A stretch of DNA of 7,891 nt from Desulforamulus profundi (lineage in GTDB: Bacteria; Bacillota_B; Desulfotomaculia; Desulfotomaculales; Desulfotomaculaceae). The first letter of the stretch is position 1; every line of letters starts with the position of its first letter. Positions 6,051 to 7,891 of this stretch are shown here, piece by piece. Made by a program: the position numbers and the translations under genes. Where the stretch lies: positions 58,913-66,803 of the forward strand of contig NZ_AWQQ01000105.1 of NCBI RefSeq assembly GCF_002607855.1, in the 5' to 3' direction. A model generated the notes under the pieces. The model was given only the letters and a program-made list of their open reading frames with translations. It made no database searches and was not told the DNA's origin.

Positions 6051-6479
6051 TTAATTAGTTATTTTGTTTTCAGATACTGTAAAACCAAGCAAACCTAACT
6101 TATGCCCTAACTTAGATTTGATTGATTTTATAATTGCTTTCCCGACATAATATGCCAAATAGGCCATCAAATACGCTACGAAAATACTGACCTGCCGGTT
6201 GATAATGGGTATTGAAATCACCGGTACAACCATACTAATTAACCAAATTATAAGTACGTGGGGAACTAAATGATAAATTGAATCGACTACAACTGCTGTT
6301 AAGTAATCAAAAAAGACTTCCCTCATCTCCGACTGAAGGGACCGGTAGGCCGATGCGTCGCCGATTTTAACCGCCACGTCCGACAATTCGTCCAGTTCTT
6401 GATATCTTTCTTTTAGTTTTTGTATCTTACGTCCGTGGGGGTCTTTAAAATATTTGATTAAACCAGAAAATGTTTTCAT
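6051..6479 (-). CDS. small membrane protein with N-terminal charged helix, function unknown
   Basis: This is a 142-residue protein. An N-terminal charged, helix-forming segment (about 8-55, with KIQKLKERYQELDEL and RSLQSEMREVF) precedes two or three hydrophobic segments (about 60-95 and 97-115) and a basic tail. The layout of a short amphipathic helix, a Met/Glu-rich helix and then membrane segments recalls small insertase-like DUF106/EMC3 proteins, but the match is loose and I do not assign it. The ATG at 6479 is chosen because GAGG lies 9 nt upstream; an in-frame TTG at 6500 would place that GAGG inside the gene. It is the first gene of the operon and sits downstream of two Crp-type palindromes, so it may be an accessory partner of the TSUP protein. 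Confidence 0.72.
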   Translation of the reverse strand: MKTFSGLIKYFKDPHGRKIQKLKERYQELDELSDVAVKIGDASAYRSLQSEMREVFFDYLTAVVVDSIYHLVPHVLIIWLISMVVPVISIPIINRQVSIFVAYLMAYLAYYVGKAIIKSIKSKLGHKLGLLGFTVSENKITN

Positions 6480-6583
6480 GGCAACCAGCCTCACTTGCAA
6501 TCTTATTGATAATGCTTTATCCTTATTAACGGTACTCTCCGCCCAACCCCCTTCCTTTTTTATATTTCCTGCCGCTTGTTAAT

Positions 6584-6589
6584 AAAATA
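6584..6589 (-). promoter_or_regulatory. candidate -10 element of the exporter operon promoter
   Basis: TATTTT on the minus strand (6589-6584), preceded by TGA. A start near 6577 would place the centre of the nearer palindrome (6618.5) at about -41.5, the classic class II activator position. No good -35 box is present, as often at activator-dependent promoters. The start site is assumed. Confidence 0.35.
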
Positions 6590-6610
6590 TCAAACTTTGA
6601 GCCGTTTTCA

Positions 6611-6626
6611 TGTCACACCGGTGACG
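6611..6626. promoter_or_regulatory. Crp/CooA-type operator, proximal copy
   Basis: TGTCA-CACCGG-TGACG: the 5-6-5 geometry of Crp-family sites with the half-site TGTCA rather than the Crp half-site TGTGA. It lies 132 bp upstream of the operon's first start codon. Confidence 0.7.
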
Positions 6627-6679
6627 GTATTATTGTCATATTTGTTACGTTATTTCGGTCTATTGCCTTACATTGTTTT

Positions 6680-6695
6680 TGTCACACCTGTGACA
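6680..6695. promoter_or_regulatory. Crp/CooA-type operator, distal copy
   Basis: TGTCA-CACCTG-TGACA is a perfect palindrome in both half-sites and shares the core CACC with the proximal copy. The two centres are 69 bp apart. A weak third half-site TGTCA occurs at 6634-6638. Confidence 0.75.
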
Positions 6696-6735
6696 TTTTT
6701 GTTTGACAACTGCTTATTGGTAGTTTTTCACCAGT

Positions 6736-6770
6736 AAAAATGAGGTCGGCTACAATGCCGGCCTCAATTT
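6736..6770 (-). terminator. terminator after the Crp/Fnr-type regulator gene
   Basis: TGAGGTCGGC (6741-6750) pairs with GCCGGCCTCA (6757-6766) with one G-T pair and a 6-nt loop. The minus-strand transcript continues into TTTTTACTGG (T-run at 6740-6736). The stem begins just after the stop codon (6773-6771). Confidence 0.85.
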
Positions 6771-7438
6771 TTATACAATCCATTTATTTAGCTTTTCTAC
6801 ATCCAGAATATACATTTCTCGCCCTTCAATGGCGATACTTTTTTCCTGCTTGAAGGTATTTAACAGGGAAGTGACTGTCTGTCTGGATGTTCCAATCATA
6901 CAGGCTATTTCCTCATGCGTTAAACGCAAATCGATCTTCGTTCCTTTTTCAGTTTCTACCCCGGCCCGTTCAGCCATCTTCAACAGTAACATGGCCAGCC
7001 TTCCCGGCACCTGCCAACAAACCATTTCGTGGATAATGGCCTCTGCTTCTCTCATTCTCACGCCTAATGTTTTAGCAACCTTAATGGCGATGGATGGGTG
7101 CTGCTCCAGCAGTTCCTCAAACCTGTTTTTCCTCACAACGACCATGGTAACGTCATTAATGGCTCCGGCAAAACAGGTGCGCTCTCCGTGATAAAGAGTT
7201 TCTGCAAGCCCCATCAGCTCACCGGGGCTTCTCATACTGCCAACGGTTACTCTGCGCCCATCAGCGTGATACGATAAATTTTTACAAAACCTTCTTCAAT
7301 CAGGTATATGCGATCCGCTGTATCCCCAGCGGCGAAAATAATCTGCCCTTTGGGATAATGCACCACAGTTCCATATTCTCTGATAAGATTTTTCTCGTGT
7401 TCTTCCAATGCTAAAGGCTCCACATTTATGTTTTCCAT
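6771..7438 (-). pseudogene. Crp/Fnr-family transcription regulator, interrupted by one frameshift (possibly a sequence error)
   Basis: Two adjoining frames make one ~222-residue Crp/Fnr protein. The N-terminal part (7438-7259) carries the cyclic-nucleotide-like beta-roll: YPKGQIIFAAGDTADRIYLI and EEGFVKIYRIT. After ATGGG at 7261-7257 the frame runs to a premature TAA. Restoring one base gives RRVTVGSMRSPGELMGLAET, the normal continuation, then a dimer helix (RMREAEAIIHEMV) and a winged HTH with recognition helix TSRQTVTSLLNTF. Arg-Gln-x-x-Thr there matches CooA (R177, Q178, S181) rather than Crp (Arg-Glu-x-x-x-Arg), consistent with the TGTCA half-sites downstream. No CooA heme ligands are evident and no Fnr-type N-terminal Cys cluster is present, so the signal sensed is unknown. 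The start is taken at ATG 7438 (GGGGGGA 12 nt upstream); TTG 7489 or ATG 7477 are alternatives. Confidence 0.82.
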
Positions 7439-7489
7439 TTTACCAGCCAATCCCCCCTGAACAAGATGAGGTCCCATGAGTTTATGCAA

Positions 7490-7503
7490 GGTACTTTAGT
7501 ACC
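7490..7503. promoter_or_regulatory. perfect 14-bp palindrome in the regulator's 5' untranslated region
   Basis: GGTACT-TT-AGTACC is an exact inverted repeat about 50 bp upstream of the preferred regulator start. It could be an operator for self-control or an RNA hairpin; it does not match the TGTCA sites. Confidence 0.4.
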
Positions 7504-7552
7504 CGTTCTTCCGCTCATTACAATAATATTCAATATAACTTTTCGAAGCGTA

Positions 7553-7598
7553 ATTATATCACTTCTACCATTTTATATGTTTCGGTGATCATGTTCAA
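7553..7598 (-). promoter_or_regulatory. promoter region of the Crp/Fnr-type regulator gene
   Basis: Two overlapping candidates lie on the minus strand. The first is TTGAAC (7598-7593), 17 bp, TAAAAT (7575-7570). The second is an extended -10, TGATATAAT (7561-7553). Both would start transcription about 110-125 nt before ATG 7438. Confidence 0.5.
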
Positions 7599-7680
7599 GA
7601 AATCTGGTAAAAAATTAAATTTTTCACTAAGCCTGCTTCCAATATATGTTGTAACTTATATTATTCTTTCCAAAGTTTAT

Positions 7681-7714
7681 TATAAATAAATTACCCACCA
7701 AGAATGGTGGGTAA
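7681..7714 (-). terminator. terminator of the rRNA operon
   Basis: TTACCCACCA (7691-7700) pairs perfectly with TGGTGGGTAA (7705-7714) around a 4-nt loop. On the minus strand it is followed by TTTATTTATA. It sits 7 bp beyond the 5S 3' end. Confidence 0.85.
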
Positions 7715-7720
7715 AAATTA

Positions 7721-7834
7721 CTCTGGCGACGACCTACTCTCCCGGGGCTTGCGCCCCGAGTACCATCGGCCCTGGAGGCTTAACTGCTGTGTTCGGGATG
7801 GGAACAGGTGTACCCCCTCCGGTATCGCCACCAG
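7721..7834 (-). rRNA. rrf: 5S ribosomal RNA
   Basis: The reverse complement begins TCTGGTGGCGATACCGGAGG and contains the conserved CCCATCCCGAACAC and CAGTTAAGCC blocks. It closes with GTCGCCAGAG, complementary to the 5' end. The length of about 114 nt is normal. It is the last gene of a minus-strand rRNA operon whose 23S gene should lie to the right. Confidence 0.96.
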
Positions 7835-7891
7835 AAAATCTTTTGGGATTGTCTTTGGGGTCTGGCCGTCAGCTTCAGCAATCGCCTTCAG
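7835..7891. other. spacer upstream of 5S rRNA
   Basis: No recognisable 23S 3' end or tRNA is seen in these 57 bases. This is presumably the 23S-5S (or tRNA-5S) spacer. Confidence 0.5.

Noticed and set aside
7835..7891. Coding-like reading on the minus strand at the right edge
   Set aside because: It runs straight into the 5S rRNA and shows no known protein motif, so it is most likely spacer.
1..7891. CRISPR array or tRNA genes
   Set aside because: No regularly spaced direct repeats and no tRNA cloverleaf with a GTTCRA-type T-loop were seen.

Overview
The window looks like a chromosomal segment from an anaerobic, probably sulfate-reducing Firmicute of the Desulfotomaculum/Peptococcaceae type. 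This is inferred from a Gram-positive-style 5S rRNA gene, an exact Firmicute-type parS site, a TSUP (TauE/SafE) anion exporter beside a DUF1847 metal-binding protein, and a gene that appears to use selenocysteine. parS sites usually cluster near oriC, so an origin-proximal location is likely.

Layout, left to right. (1) 1-309: the 3' end of an IS200/IS605-type tnpB, with hairpins at its end that could belong to the right end and guide RNA. (2) 351-366: a perfect parS palindrome directly upstream of a DUF554 membrane protein gene (388-1083), which ends in a clean terminator. (3) 1286-2053: a degV/fakB-like pseudogene broken by about five frameshifts and lacking its C-terminus. (4) 2093-2400: a good promoter and a long GC-rich structured leader containing blocks that resemble a degenerate c-di-AMP (ydaO/yuaA) riboswitch. 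(5) 2405-3178: a lipoprotein with a thioredoxin/TlpA-like domain. An in-frame TGA sits exactly at the first active-site cysteine (UGYC) and a SECIS-like hairpin follows it, so this is most likely one selenoprotein gene rather than two broken ORFs. (6) 3191-3299: a terminator and an unexplained perfect 14-bp hairpin. (7) Minus strand, 4326-3325: an FG-GAP/VCBS-like beta-propeller protein. (8) Minus strand, 6479-4448: a probable three-gene operon of a small membrane protein, a TSUP exporter and DUF1847, closed by a terminator. (9) 6611-6695: two TGTCA-N6-TGACR palindromes in front of that operon. (10) Minus strand, 7438-6771: a Crp/Fnr-family regulator split by one frameshift. (11) 7691-7834: the end of an rRNA operon on the minus strand (5S and its terminator).

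How the parts may work together: the Crp-like regulator has a CooA-type recognition helix (SRQTVT), and the two palindromes have CooA-type half-sites. It is therefore the natural candidate to control the adjacent exporter operon, if it is functional. The selenoprotein stands alone with its own promoter, structured leader and terminator; it should be an extracytoplasmic thiol-disulfide enzyme tethered to the membrane by a long Pro/Gly-rich linker. Several disruptions look like single-base losses, some next to short homopolymers. Sequence error should be excluded before the regulator is called dead; the degV relic has too many lesions and a missing C-terminus to be explained that way alone.
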